Shown: piece after piece, positions 34,893 to 43,977 of the stretch
Position numbering within the stretch: the first letter of the stretch is position 1
How the letters are laid out: each line of letters starts with the position of its first letter
Source of the DNA: Bacteroidota bacterium
Lineage (GTDB): Bacteria > Bacteroidota > Bacteroidia > Bacteroidales > UBA10428
Direction of reading: 5' to 3'
DNA: 64,000 nucleotides
Assembly (NCBI GenBank): GCA_023442525.1
Contig: JAEZZA010000010.1
Coordinates: 62,001 to 126,000, forward strand
The notes under the pieces: model-generated
Database searches by the model: none
What the model was told of the DNA's origin: nothing
Seen by the model: the letters and a program-made list of their open reading frames with translations, nothing else
Translations under genes and position numbers: made by a program

Positions 34893-35717
34893 ATGGCTAT
34901 TACAGCAGCTGATGTAAGCAAGCTGAGAAAAATGACCGGTGCTGGTATGATGGATTGTAAAAATGCACTGGAAGAATCAAACGGTGATTTTGATAAGGCC
35001 GTTGAAATCATTCGCAAACGCGGACAACTGGTGGCCAGTAAAAGAGCAGACCGGGAAGCCGGCGAAGGAGTGGTTCTGGCAAAGACCAATGCCAATGCTA
35101 CTTTGGGAGCCATGATAGTTCTGAATTGCGAAACCGATTTTGTGGCTAAGAACGATAATTTCATAAATTTCGCTCAAAGCATTCTGGATGCCGCTGTTGA
35201 GAACAAACCGGCCGACCTTGAAGCACTTAAGCAGATTCAGATTGATGGCAGAGCAATTGGTGAGCGCGTAACCGAACAGGTTGGTATTATCGGTGAAAAA
35301 CTCGATTTATCGTACTATGCAAAAATAGAAGCCGGACAGGTTGTAACTTACATCCATCCCGGAAATAAACTTGCTACCCTTGTGGGATTAAGCAAGGCTG
35401 CCGATATTAAGATTGGACGCGATATTGCCATGCAGGTTGCAGCAATGAACCCTGTGGCAGTTGACAAAGCTGATGTTCCTGCCGATATCATCGAAAAGGA
35501 AAAGGAAATCGGAAGAGAACAGGCCCGTAATGAAGGCAAAGCTGAGAATATGCTGGACAGGATTGCAGAAGGAAAGCTCAATAAATTCTTCAAGGAGAGC
35601 ACGCTCCTGAACCAGGATTTCACAAAAGATGCTACCAAAACTGTACGGCAGGTACTCCAGGAAGCTGACAAGGATCTGAAGGTAACCGGCTTTGTAAGGT
35701 ATACTTTGAATCAGTAA
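34893..35717 (+). CDS. tsf: translation elongation factor Ts
   Basis: EF-Ts recycles EF-Tu by exchanging GDP for GTP. The N-terminal UBA-like domain has V-S-K-L-R-K-M-T-G-A-G-M-M-D-C-K-N-A-L. It is followed by the core T-D-F-V-A-K-N-D-N-F motif (near residue 80) that inserts into EF-Tu, and L-N-Q-D-F-T-K-D near the C-terminus. The length of 274 is normal. A strong terminator follows. Confidence 0.98.
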   Translation: MAITAADVSKLRKMTGAGMMDCKNALEESNGDFDKAVEIIRKRGQLVASKRADREAGEGVVLAKTNANATLGAMIVLNCETDFVAKNDNFINFAQSILDAAVENKPADLEALKQIQIDGRAIGERVTEQVGIIGEKLDLSYYAKIEAGQVVTYIHPGNKLATLVGLSKAADIKIGRDIAMQVAAMNPVAVDKADVPADIIEKEKEIGREQARNEGKAENMLDRIAEGKLNKFFKESTLLNQDFTKDATKTVRQVLQEADKDLKVTGFVRYTLNQ

Positions 35718-35748
35718 ACGCTTGTTAAAGCAATAAGCTATAAAATAA

Positions 35749-35777
35749 GCCGGGATGATATTTCATCCCGGTTTTTC
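35749..35777 (+). terminator. intrinsic terminator after tsf
   Basis: A perfect 9-bp stem (CCGGGATGA, 35750-35758, with 35763-35771) and TATT loop is followed by TTTTT. It ends the rplM-tsf transcript before pyrH. Confidence 0.85.
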
Positions 35778-35853
35778 TTTTTCATATAGTACCAGGAATC
35801 ATAAGCACTTCGATCAAACAATTTGAATATATTTACAATTCAACTATCAACAA

Positions 35854-36558
35854 ATGAAATATAAACGCGTACTTCTCAAACTTAGCGGTGAGGCCCTTAT
35901 GGGAGGTAATAAATCACTGGATGAATCCATTCTTGAATTATATGCTCAGCAGATCAAGGAAGTTCAGGATTTGGGTGTTCAGTTAGGCATTGTTATCGGC
36001 GGCGGGAATATCTTCAGGGGACTTTCCGGAGCCAAAAGCGGATTCGACCGGGTGACAGGCGATTACATGGGTATGCTGGCAACGGTGATAAACGGACTGG
36101 CATTACAGACTTTTATAAACCAGGTGGGTGGGAAAGCCCGTGTTCTTGCCGCAATCGAAATGCTTCCGGTTGCCGAGAGGTATTCCAAAACACTTTCTGA
36201 TACGCTCTTTGCACAAGGGAATGCCATTGTATTTACTTTCGGTACCGGCAATCCATTTTTTACAACCGATACAGCCGCTGCCCTGCGGGGTGTTGAAATC
36301 AACGCGGATGTGGTTTTAAAAGGTACCCGTGTGGATGGTGTTTACTCGGCCGACCCTGAGAAAGATCCCAACGCAGTTAAGTACAATACACTAACTTTTG
36401 ACGAGGCTTATGATAAAGGACTCAAAATAATGGATTTGACTGCCTTTACCATGTGCCGCGAAAATAACATTCCCATTATCGTTTTTGATATGAACCGTAA
36501 AGGCAATTTACGCAGGGTATTAGAAGGAGAGGATGTGGGAACGGTTATCAGGAAGTAA
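35854..36558 (+). CDS. pyrH: UMP kinase
   Basis: PyrH phosphorylates UMP to UDP and belongs to the amino-acid-kinase fold. The sequence shows R-V-L-L-K-L-S-G-E-A-L, G-I-V-I-G-G-G-N-I-F-R-G, G-D-Y-M-G-M-L-A-T-V-I-N and F-T-T-D-T-A-A-A-L-R, all diagnostic. The length of 234 is normal. It lies between the tsf terminator and frr, a common neighbourhood in many bacteria (rpsB-tsf-pyrH-frr). Confidence 0.98.
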   Translation: MKYKRVLLKLSGEALMGGNKSLDESILELYAQQIKEVQDLGVQLGIVIGGGNIFRGLSGAKSGFDRVTGDYMGMLATVINGLALQTFINQVGGKARVLAAIEMLPVAERYSKTLSDTLFAQGNAIVFTFGTGNPFFTTDTAAALRGVEINADVVLKGTRVDGVYSADPEKDPNAVKYNTLTFDEAYDKGLKIMDLTAFTMCRENNIPIIVFDMNRKGNLRRVLEGEDVGTVIRK

Positions 36559-36686
36559 GGAGAAAGGAGTAGGGAGAATTAATTTGCTAATTTGCCATTG
36601 TGCCATTTTGCTAATGAGGGACAAGGGACGAGAGGTACCTCTGAAACTCTAAAGCATCTGGAACCTTTGGAACCCTGAATTTGAGG

Positions 36687-36718
36687 TTTGGGAAATTAAT
36701 GGTTATACATTAAATTTG
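36687..36718 (+). promoter_or_regulatory. promoter of frr
   Basis: TTTG (36687-36690) and TAAATTTG (36711-36718) are spaced by 20 nt and fit the Bacteroidota promoter pattern. The -7 box lies 18 bp before the frr start codon, so the leader is very short. The preceding 130 bp contain low-complexity repeats (TTTGCCATTGTGCCATTTTG). Confidence 0.55.
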
Positions 36719-36736
36719 TTTTAAATAATTATATCA

Positions 36737-37300
36737 ATGGAAGAAGAAGCCCAGCTATGCGTTGAGTTAGCGCAGGAAAAAATGGAAAAAGCGATCCGGC
36801 ATCTCGAGGATGAACTCATTCATGTTAGAGCCGGCAAGGCAACACCAACTATTCTGGATGGTATTACTGTCGACTATTATGGCGCAGTGACACCGCTCTC
36901 GCAGGTATCCAATATCGGCACGCCCGATCCAAAGACAATAGTTATTCAACCCTGGGATAAAACGATGTTGCAGACCATTGAAAAGGCCATTCTATATGCA
37001 AATATCGGGTTGACTCCCATGAACAATGGCGAGATCATCAGGCTCAATATTCCGCCTCTTACTGAAGAGCGCAGAAAAAACCTGGTGAAACAGGTGAAAA
37101 CAATGGGCGAAAACACAAAAGTGGCTATCCGGAATGTCCGTCGTGATGCCAACGACGAGCTTAAGAAATTGCTGAAGAACGGTCTCCCCGAGGACATGGA
37201 AAAAGAATTGTCGGAAGAAGTACAGAAAAACACCGATTCCTTTATAAGTAAGGTTGATATTATAGTCGGCGCCAAGGAGAAGGATATTATGACGGTGTAG
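36737..37300 (+). CDS. frr: ribosome recycling factor
   Basis: RRF splits post-termination ribosomes together with EF-G. Motifs seen in the 187 residues are V-R-A-G-K-A-T-P, D-Y-Y-G-A-V-T-P-L, P-W-D-K-T-M-L and R-L-N-I-P-P-L-T-E-E-R-R-K-N-L-V-K, then V-A-I-R-N-V-R-R-D-A. These match the family end to end. It is the last gene of the translation block; the 140 bp after it carry short AGTC-rich repeats and a repeat element. Confidence 0.98.
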   Translation: MEEEAQLCVELAQEKMEKAIRHLEDELIHVRAGKATPTILDGITVDYYGAVTPLSQVSNIGTPDPKTIVIQPWDKTMLQTIEKAILYANIGLTPMNNGEIIRLNIPPLTEERRKNLVKQVKTMGENTKVAIRNVRRDANDELKKLLKNGLPEDMEKELSEEVQKNTDSFISKVDIIVGAKEKDIMTV

Positions 37301-37370
37301 AAAAATTTAGTCTTGCAATTGGGCAGTCAGGCAGTCGGATTCGCCCAGTCGCCCAGTCTTGCCCCATAGC

Positions 37371-37437
37371 CCTGATCAAAGTCCTGCCTGTGCGGGGCAG
37401 ATTGCTTCGTCGCTGGCGCTCCTACTAATGACCCGAA
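37371..37437. repeat. partial GATTGCTTC/CAATGAC-family repeat
   Basis: CTGATCAAAGTCCTGCCTGT followed by GGCAGATTGCTTCGTCGCTGGCGCTCC and TAATGACCC resembles the elements at 8461-8637 and 17891-17950. It lies in the tail-to-tail gap between frr and the OmpA lipoprotein gene. Confidence 0.5.
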
Positions 37438-37440
37438 TGT

Positions 37441-38433
37441 TTATTCAACCAACTTATACAACTCCTCCAGGTTAGGTGAAAGTATTATCTCGGTACGCCT
37501 GTTCTTTTGCCTTGCTTCGGCTGTTTTAGCGGCATCCACGGGCAAAAACTGACTTCTTCCGGCGGTGGTAAGTCGTTTGGGATCGATACTCTTATTTTCG
37601 AGAATAATCCTCACTATGGAAGTGGCTCTCAGAACACTCAGATCCCAGTTGTCTTTGTACATTGAACCTGAAATTACAGGAACATCATCGGTATGTCCTT
37701 CGATCATCACATGAATCTCAGGGTTTTGAGCGAGAACTTCAGACAATCGCCTGATTGCCGAGGCACCTTTGGGGTCGACTGCCGTGCTTCCGCTCTTAAA
37801 CAACAGCTGTTCCTCAAGTGAAACGTATACTTTACCATTTTTCTGGGTTACAGTCAATCCCTGATTTTCAAATCCCAGCAGAGCATCAGCAACCTTTTTC
37901 CGGAGTGAGGATACCGAAGCCTGTTGCTCCTGCAATACCTGCTCAAGTTCGGCCAGGCGCGCATTTCTTTCGTCGAGTTCCTTTTTAAATCTTTCGGCCT
38001 CGGCCTGACGGGCATTTACATCGGCTGATAGCTTATTCAGTGCATTTTCTCTTTTTTGCAGATCAACCTGCGCTTCCTGAAGATCCTCCATCAGTCTCTT
38101 AATCTCCTGCTGACTACCTTTCATGAGAGCATCCTGCGCCTGCTTCAGGTCTTCATAATCGTTGGTGAGCTGAGCGTTCTGCCTGTTCAGCCGGTTTACC
38201 TCCTCCTGCCATTTAAGCGTATCCCTGCCAGCTTTTTCAAGGAGTTTTTGCATACGATCAATCTTTGCTTCCATTTCGCGGTTGGATACAGACAGCTTTT
38301 CATTCTCTGCCCTGAGCATATCGCGCTCTTCGCGAATAGTCATCGTTTCGGATTGCAACGACTTGAATTTTGTGGGTGGAACGCACGATCCTGACAGCAA
38401 CACAATCAATGCAGTATATACTATTTTTTTCAT
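37441..38433 (-). CDS. OmpA-family lipoprotein with coiled coil
   Basis: From the ATG at 38433 the 330-residue product starts with a lipoprotein signal ending L-L-S-G-S-C. A long coiled coil follows (about 25-190, heptads rich in L, E, K, Q, R), and then an OmpA peptidoglycan-binding domain with I-E-G-H-T-D-D-V-P-V, N-W-D-L-S-V-L-R-A and R-Q-K-N-R-R-T-E-I. It probably tethers a membrane to peptidoglycan. An upstream in-frame start (38487) would add 18 residues that spoil the signal. The coiled-coil length is enough to span part of the periplasm. Confidence 0.9.
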   Translation of the reverse strand: MKKIVYTALIVLLSGSCVPPTKFKSLQSETMTIREERDMLRAENEKLSVSNREMEAKIDRMQKLLEKAGRDTLKWQEEVNRLNRQNAQLTNDYEDLKQAQDALMKGSQQEIKRLMEDLQEAQVDLQKRENALNKLSADVNARQAEAERFKKELDERNARLAELEQVLQEQQASVSSLRKKVADALLGFENQGLTVTQKNGKVYVSLEEQLLFKSGSTAVDPKGASAIRRLSEVLAQNPEIHVMIEGHTDDVPVISGSMYKDNWDLSVLRATSIVRIILENKSIDPKRLTTAGRSQFLPVDAAKTAEARQKNRRTEIILSPNLEELYKLVE

Positions 38434-38577
38434 CTTTTCCTGTAATTTGTAATCCTCTAAAATTAGCATCACCATTAATATAATCAACGGAAATAATCAA
38501 TTAATTATTAACTTTGAATTCTTTAATAACTTATTACCAGCGCGTAATTTCTGCCGAAAAGTTGATCTCTCCCAAAG

Positions 38578-40500
38578 ATGGACCAAAATATAGTTAGACT
38601 GCTCGATCAAATTGAATATCCTGATGACTTGAGGAGATTTGACAGAGATAAGCTTCCACAGGTATGTAAAGAATTGAGGCAGTTTATTATTGACCAGTGT
38701 TCTTCAAATCCCGGCCATCTGGGCGCCAGCCTCGGTGTGGTAGAATTAACTGTGGCGCTTCATTACGCTTACAACACACCATTCGATAAGCTTATTTGGG
38801 ATGTAGGGCACCAGGCCTATGGTCATAAAATTCTTACCGGCCGTCGGAAAGTATTCCATACAAACAGACAATTAAACGGAATCAGCGGATTCCCAAGGAT
38901 GAGCGAAAGTGAATACGACTCATTCGGTACCGGCCATTCATCCACATCAATATCGGCAGCCTTGGGGATGGCTGTAGCCGACAAGCTTCAGGGAATAAAG
39001 AGAAATATTGTAGCCATTATAGGCGATGGATCGCTCACCGGCGGACTCGCTTTTGAAGGGTTGAATAACGCCGGCATCGAAAAAACCGATCTGCTGGTTA
39101 TTCTGAACGATAACAACATTGCCATAGATCCGAATACAGGTGCACTTAAAGAATATCTTACGGATATTACCACTTCAAGGACTTATAACCGTCTGAAAAA
39201 GGAACTATGGACCTTGTTTACCCGGATCAATAAGATTGCGCCTCATGCACGCGATTATGCACAAAAGCTTGAAAACGGACTCAAGTCGATACTCATGCAC
39301 CAGAGCAATCTGTTCGAAGCACTCAAGTTCCGGTATTTTGGTCCGGTTGATGGCCACGATGTAGTCCATCTCACTGAACTCCTTGAAGATATGAAAAACA
39401 TTCAGGGGCCGAAGCTTTTGCATGTACTCACGGTTAAAGGCAAGGGTTTTCCCCTGGCCGAGAAAAATCAGACTGTATATCATGCCCCCGGGAAATTCGA
39501 TCCTCATACAGGAGCTCTGGTTCATTCTGCAAATGATGAGTCGCAGCCTCCTCTGTACCAGGACGTTTTTGGCCTTACCCTGTTGGAACTGGCAAATCAG
39601 AACGATAAGATAGTGGGTATCACTCCTGCCATGCCTTCGGGATGTTCAATGAAGATCATGATGGATGAAATGCCGCATCGCGCATTTGATGTGGGAATTG
39701 CCGAACAGCATGCGGTGACATTCTCGGCGGGACTTGCCGCTCAGGGTTTGATCCCATATTGCAATATTTATTCGTCATTCCTCCAGAGGGCTTATGATCA
39801 GGTAATTCACGATGTGGCACTTCAGAAACTACCGGTTGTTTTTTGCATCGACCGTGGAGGTATTGTAGGTTCCGATGGGGCAACACATCAGGGAATATTT
39901 GATATCGCATTTCTGAGGAATATCCCGAACATGATACTTGCCGCTCCGATGGATGAAACAGAGCTTCGTAACATGATGTATACTGCTCAGCTCAGGACAT
40001 CGGGTCCTTTTGCCATAAGGTATCCGCGCGGACGGGGCAGAATATCCGACTGGCGGAAGCCATTCAGGGAGCTTGAAATAGGCAGGGCACGGTTATTACG
40101 TTCCGGAAAAGAAATTGCAGTACTTACCATAGGTAACGCCGGAAATCTTGCATTTGATGCACTGGAACGGTTGGAAGCCGAGAAGATTGAGGTTGAACAT
40201 TGGGATATGCGCTTTGTAAAACCACTGGATCAGGAATGTCTTCATGCTGTATTCCGTAAATTTGAGAATATCCTCACCGTGGAGGATGGCCTTATTGCCG
40301 GAGGATTTGGCAGCGCGGTAGTTGAATTCATGACCGAAAACGGTTACCACGCAAACGTAATACGTCTGGGCGTACCTGATACTTTTGTGGATCACGGAAC
40401 ACAGTCGGAATTATATACGCTGTGCGGTTTTGATTCTGACAGCATTTACAAGGCAGTTCAGCAAATGATATCCCGAAAAGTCTATTCGACTGCGCTATAA
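38578..40500 (+). CDS. dxs: 1-deoxy-D-xylulose-5-phosphate synthase
   Basis: Dxs condenses pyruvate and glyceraldehyde 3-phosphate in a ThDP-dependent first step of the MEP isoprenoid pathway. Visible are S-S-N-P-G-H-L-G-A-S-L-G-V-V-E, V-G-H-Q-A-Y-G-H-K and the ThDP motif G-D-G-S-L-T-G-G-L-A...N-D-N-N-I-A. The transketolase central part has F-D-V-G-I-A-E-Q-H-A-V-T and D-R-G-G-I-V-G-S-D-G-A-T-H-Q-G. The length of 640 is normal. It overlaps the convergent caspase-domain gene by 6 bp. A TAACTTTG box (38509-38516) may be its -7 element. Confidence 0.98.
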   Translation: MDQNIVRLLDQIEYPDDLRRFDRDKLPQVCKELRQFIIDQCSSNPGHLGASLGVVELTVALHYAYNTPFDKLIWDVGHQAYGHKILTGRRKVFHTNRQLNGISGFPRMSESEYDSFGTGHSSTSISAALGMAVADKLQGIKRNIVAIIGDGSLTGGLAFEGLNNAGIEKTDLLVILNDNNIAIDPNTGALKEYLTDITTSRTYNRLKKELWTLFTRINKIAPHARDYAQKLENGLKSILMHQSNLFEALKFRYFGPVDGHDVVHLTELLEDMKNIQGPKLLHVLTVKGKGFPLAEKNQTVYHAPGKFDPHTGALVHSANDESQPPLYQDVFGLTLLELANQNDKIVGITPAMPSGCSMKIMMDEMPHRAFDVGIAEQHAVTFSAGLAAQGLIPYCNIYSSFLQRAYDQVIHDVALQKLPVVFCIDRGGIVGSDGATHQGIFDIAFLRNIPNMILAAPMDETELRNMMYTAQLRTSGPFAIRYPRGRGRISDWRKPFRELEIGRARLLRSGKEIAVLTIGNAGNLAFDALERLEAEKIEVEHWDMRFVKPLDQECLHAVFRKFENILTVEDGLIAGGFGSAVVEFMTENGYHANVIRLGVPDTFVDHGTQSELYTLCGFDSDSIYKAVQQMISRKVYSTAL

Positions 40501-42855
40501 ACTCCCCTGTAGCGGTTTCGACATAAAAAAGAATGTGCCTCCTTCATCATTCAGCCCGGGTATTTTTCCGAAACGGGGTTCCTGGCTGCTAGTCTTTTTG
40601 ACAACTTCTGTAACTTTTGTGACAACAGCTTCAACCGGCAGGCAGGCATTGGTATTGTTTTTCAGTATAGTGGCAAAGGTTTTTGTAAATTGCGACTGGT
40701 CGGATGCTATTTCATAACCGGCCGAAGTAAATGCCTGCGCTGATTTGAATTTGACAGCCTCCCTGTTATTACAATCCTTCTCCCTCGTAACTTCCCGCGA
40801 GACCTGGTTAAATGCTCCGCCTGTTTCACAGGCATCACTGATTACCAAGGTGTGAGTTACCATGTTGCTGAACGACTGAAGAGAAGCCCGCAGGGCATTC
40901 ATATTATAGTAAGTGAATTCATCTTCTTTTCGGGCATCGGTGGGAAGCCAGAACCCTGTTTCATTGAAATACCTGCCGTGTCCTGCATACCAGATGAGCA
41001 GGGAATTCACCTTATTGCTACGTAACAGATCCCTGAGTTCAATGGAGAAAAACCGCTCCATTTCTTTTTTACTCATGTTTTGCTTATGAATGATCTTGTG
41101 AATATCGTATCCTGCAAGGGCCGATCGCATAAGCGAAATGTCAAGACCCGGACCTTCGAGACTGGGGAAAGATTCATAATCTGAGTTTTCAATGAACACA
41201 ACCCAGGTGCGGCCCATAGGATTTTGCTCAAGCATCGAAATACCGCCCCGGTTCAGTACGTAAGTAAAGGTGGTATCATTGCCAAAAACATCGGTGGCCG
41301 TAACATTAAAACGATCCTTATTCAATATGCTTATCATGGCATTGAAAGTCGGATTTATTTCATCAATGGCATAACTGGCCGTTATGCCGTCGATAAGTAT
41401 GGAGCTGATCCGGCTTTCGTCGGTAAGTTTGCCCTCAATATACAAGGTGGGACTGTCGGTATCGAGATATATTTCACCATTATCTGAAGCGTAGGGAGAC
41501 AATATGGAAACTACCGGTGCATCGGTTTCTGTTCGATCAATGGTGTAAACTCCTGTCGTGAGGTTATTGTAAATATCCTTAATATTTATTGTAACCTGTT
41601 CTATTACCGATATATCTGTTTCAGCTGTAAACTCATAGTATTCGTCTTTTTTGACAAAGGATGCCGGCTTTTTATTAATCAGAACCTGCTCTATTTCGCT
41701 GGCATCTCTGATTATTCCCCTTAGTTTAATCTGACGGTAAGTTCGCGGCACTTTCAGGGTAGAATCATTATATACAACCGGATCGGAAAGCTTAAGTACC
41801 GGAGGATCCGATTCCCTGTTCAGTTCAAAAAGCCTTTCCTTTGCCTGCTCCAAATGCCGCATGGCATTTTCATCATTCACAGAGAGCCGGGTAAGTTTTT
41901 CGTAATCCTTTATGGCCAAACCGAATTCGCCTATCTGTTCGTAAGAATGAGCTCTTCGGAATATGGCTTCGGAATGATCCTGATGAATCATCAATACTTT
42001 CGAAAAGTCATTGATAGCATTCTGGTGCTGAATAAAATCCTGATAGTAAGTACCCCTGGTGAAATACAATTCTCCGTCTTCGGTATTCTGCGATAGTATT
42101 TTCGAAATATCTTCAATGGCTTCAGGATACCGGGAAGTTGCCGCATAAGCTCTGCTACGGATTAGCAAACCATCACGGTTGAAAGGTTCACGCCTGATCA
42201 CTTCATTACAGTTCAGAATAGCATTTTCGTGTTTATCGGACTTTAGTTTAAGTCTGGCCAGCGCAATGTAAGCAATGAGGTAGTCTTCATCCCGGCCAAT
42301 TGCTTTTTTGTAGTCAGATTCCGCCTGAACAGGGTTCTTCATTATTTCCGACAATTGAGCCCGGTAGTAATAATTGGGAGCATTTTCCTTGAGGTCGATT
42401 GCCCGGTTCAGAGATGCGAGTGAGGCAGAATAATCTTCCAGTGCCATCTGGATGCGACCCTGCAATCGGTGCGCCTCATCAGACCTTCTGTCTTTCAATA
42501 TGCATTTATTAATCCATTCAAGGGCTTCCTTGTGATTGCCGAGGAGAAAGTAAAGGCGGGCCGCGTTAAAAAACAATGCCGGATCCTTATGCTCAAAGGT
42601 GGCAGCCCTGCTCAGATCGTCAGCCGCTTCGCCAAGCCGCCCGGTTGCTTCAAGCGATTTTGACCTTTCAATATAAGCCTGAACAAATTCCGGATCAGCC
42701 TCAAGAGCTCGTGAAAACTGGTCGACAGCATCATTATACTTACCGGATTGCACAAAAGTCATTCCCGCCCTGAAGTATTGCCTTGCATTCTGCGGAAAAA
42801 GCTGAACAGGCACCATAAACACCAAAAGACAGATATATCCGGCTTTACGAAACAT
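40495..42855 (-). CDS. TPR protein with C-terminal caspase-like (C14) peptidase domain
   Basis: The 786-residue protein starts with a signal peptide ending L-F-P-Q-N. About nine TPR units cover residues 24-350, followed by two beta-rich Ig-like stretches (about 360-540). A caspase domain (about 545-780) has W-Y-A-G-H-G-R-Y near residue 620 and L-V-I-S-D-A-C-E-T-G-G near 675, the His-Cys dyad of clan CD peptidases. Because it is exported, it would act in the periplasm or outside, unlike cytosolic defence caspases. A processing role in secretion or surface assembly is possible but not shown. Its target is unknown. Confidence 0.88.
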   Translation of the reverse strand: MFRKAGYICLLVFMVPVQLFPQNARQYFRAGMTFVQSGKYNDAVDQFSRALEADPEFVQAYIERSKSLEATGRLGEAADDLSRAATFEHKDPALFFNAARLYFLLGNHKEALEWINKCILKDRRSDEAHRLQGRIQMALEDYSASLASLNRAIDLKENAPNYYYRAQLSEIMKNPVQAESDYKKAIGRDEDYLIAYIALARLKLKSDKHENAILNCNEVIRREPFNRDGLLIRSRAYAATSRYPEAIEDISKILSQNTEDGELYFTRGTYYQDFIQHQNAINDFSKVLMIHQDHSEAIFRRAHSYEQIGEFGLAIKDYEKLTRLSVNDENAMRHLEQAKERLFELNRESDPPVLKLSDPVVYNDSTLKVPRTYRQIKLRGIIRDASEIEQVLINKKPASFVKKDEYYEFTAETDISVIEQVTINIKDIYNNLTTGVYTIDRTETDAPVVSILSPYASDNGEIYLDTDSPTLYIEGKLTDESRISSILIDGITASYAIDEINPTFNAMISILNKDRFNVTATDVFGNDTTFTYVLNRGGISMLEQNPMGRTWVVFIENSDYESFPSLEGPGLDISLMRSALAGYDIHKIIHKQNMSKKEMERFFSIELRDLLRSNKVNSLLIWYAGHGRYFNETGFWLPTDARKEDEFTYYNMNALRASLQSFSNMVTHTLVISDACETGGAFNQVSREVTREKDCNNREAVKFKSAQAFTSAGYEIASDQSQFTKTFATILKNNTNACLPVEAVVTKVTEVVKKTSSQEPRFGKIPGLNDEGGTFFFMSKPLQGSL

Positions 42856-42899
42856 ATATTACGGCAAATATTAACTAGTTAAATTTAATTTTTATCCTT

Positions 42900-43955
42900 T
42901 CAGACATCTGACGAATAGACTTTTAGAAAATCTTCCCTGATATTGAATACCCTGGGAATGAAATTACCAGGGATATCCGGAGCACGTACACCTGAGCCGA
43001 ATTTTTTCATTCCCACAAAAACACGGGCCTCATCCCATAAATTTTCATTGATCAGGCTCTGAAGAAGCATTCTCCCTCCTTCAACCAGGACCGACTGTAT
43101 TCCCTGTTCGAATAGCCAGTCGAACAGATTTTTCAGAAAATCTTTTTCATCAAGTCGTATATAGCGTGTATCACCATCAGAATGATCCTGAACTGTATTA
43201 AAGATTATCGTGTTGCTGGTATTGTCGAATATATGCAGGCGGTGACTCAACGCTAGATTCCGGTCGATAATCATTCTGACAGGAGAACGACCTGTCCATT
43301 CGCGAACGTTTAAACGGGGATTATCCCTTGCTGCAGTGTTTTTCCCGATCAGAATTGCCTGTTCTTCGCTTCTCCATTTATGTACAAGCATTCTCGAAAT
43401 CTCATTTGAAATCCAGGTGGGCTGAAGAACTTCGTTCCCGTTCCGGATTACATCTATAAATCCATCGCTGGTCTGAGCCCATTTCAAAATGATGAATGGT
43501 CGTTTCTTCCGGTGCCAGGTAATAAACCTGCGATTCAGATTCAGGCATTTTTTCTCGAGTATCCCGGTAGTGACCCTGATCCCTGCATTCTTTAATTTTT
43601 GAATTCCATTACCAGCAACCAGAGGATTCGGATCGGTTGTTCCGATGAATACTTCAGGAATTCCAAGATTAATAATTAAATCCGCGCAGGGAGGGGTTTT
43701 ACCCGTGTGGGAGCAGGGTTCAAGATTAACATATAATGAAGACCGCGACAATAGTGATTTGTCGGCCACGGAATTCACGGCATTTACTTCGGCATGGGGC
43801 CCTCCGAACATCTCGTGAAATCCTTCGCCAATAATTCTGTTGTTGCAAACTATAACTGCACCGACGAGCGGATTGGGTGCGGTATTTCCAAGCCCATTAC
43901 GGGCAAGGTCGAGGCACCTCCGCATATATGTTTCGTGTATCGATTCGCCGGTCAT
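42900..43955 (-). CDS. ribD: bifunctional riboflavin biosynthesis deaminase/reductase
   Basis: RibD first deaminates and then reduces the pyrimidine intermediate of riboflavin synthesis. The N-terminal deaminase domain has N-P-L-V-G-A-V-I-V, the zinc motif H-A-E-V-N-A and P-C-S-H-T-G-K-T-P-P-C. The reductase domain (about residues 150-350) starts with R-P-F-I-I-L-K-W-A-Q-T-S-D-G and has V-E-G-G-R-M-L-L-Q-S. The length of 351 is normal. It is divergent from prmC across only 22 bp, so the two promoters must overlap the opposite genes or each other. Confidence 0.97.
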   Translation of the reverse strand: MTGESIHETYMRRCLDLARNGLGNTAPNPLVGAVIVCNNRIIGEGFHEMFGGPHAEVNAVNSVADKSLLSRSSLYVNLEPCSHTGKTPPCADLIINLGIPEVFIGTTDPNPLVAGNGIQKLKNAGIRVTTGILEKKCLNLNRRFITWHRKKRPFIILKWAQTSDGFIDVIRNGNEVLQPTWISNEISRMLVHKWRSEEQAILIGKNTAARDNPRLNVREWTGRSPVRMIIDRNLALSHRLHIFDNTSNTIIFNTVQDHSDGDTRYIRLDEKDFLKNLFDWLFEQGIQSVLVEGGRMLLQSLINENLWDEARVFVGMKKFGSGVRAPDIPGNFIPRVFNIREDFLKVYSSDV

Positions 43956-43977
43956 TTTCTTTTTTTAATTTTACCCT

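Noticed and set aside
40495..42855. Anti-phage caspase (CBASS or gasdermin type)
   Set aside because: The protein has a signal peptide and no cyclase, gasdermin or other defence partner is adjacent.
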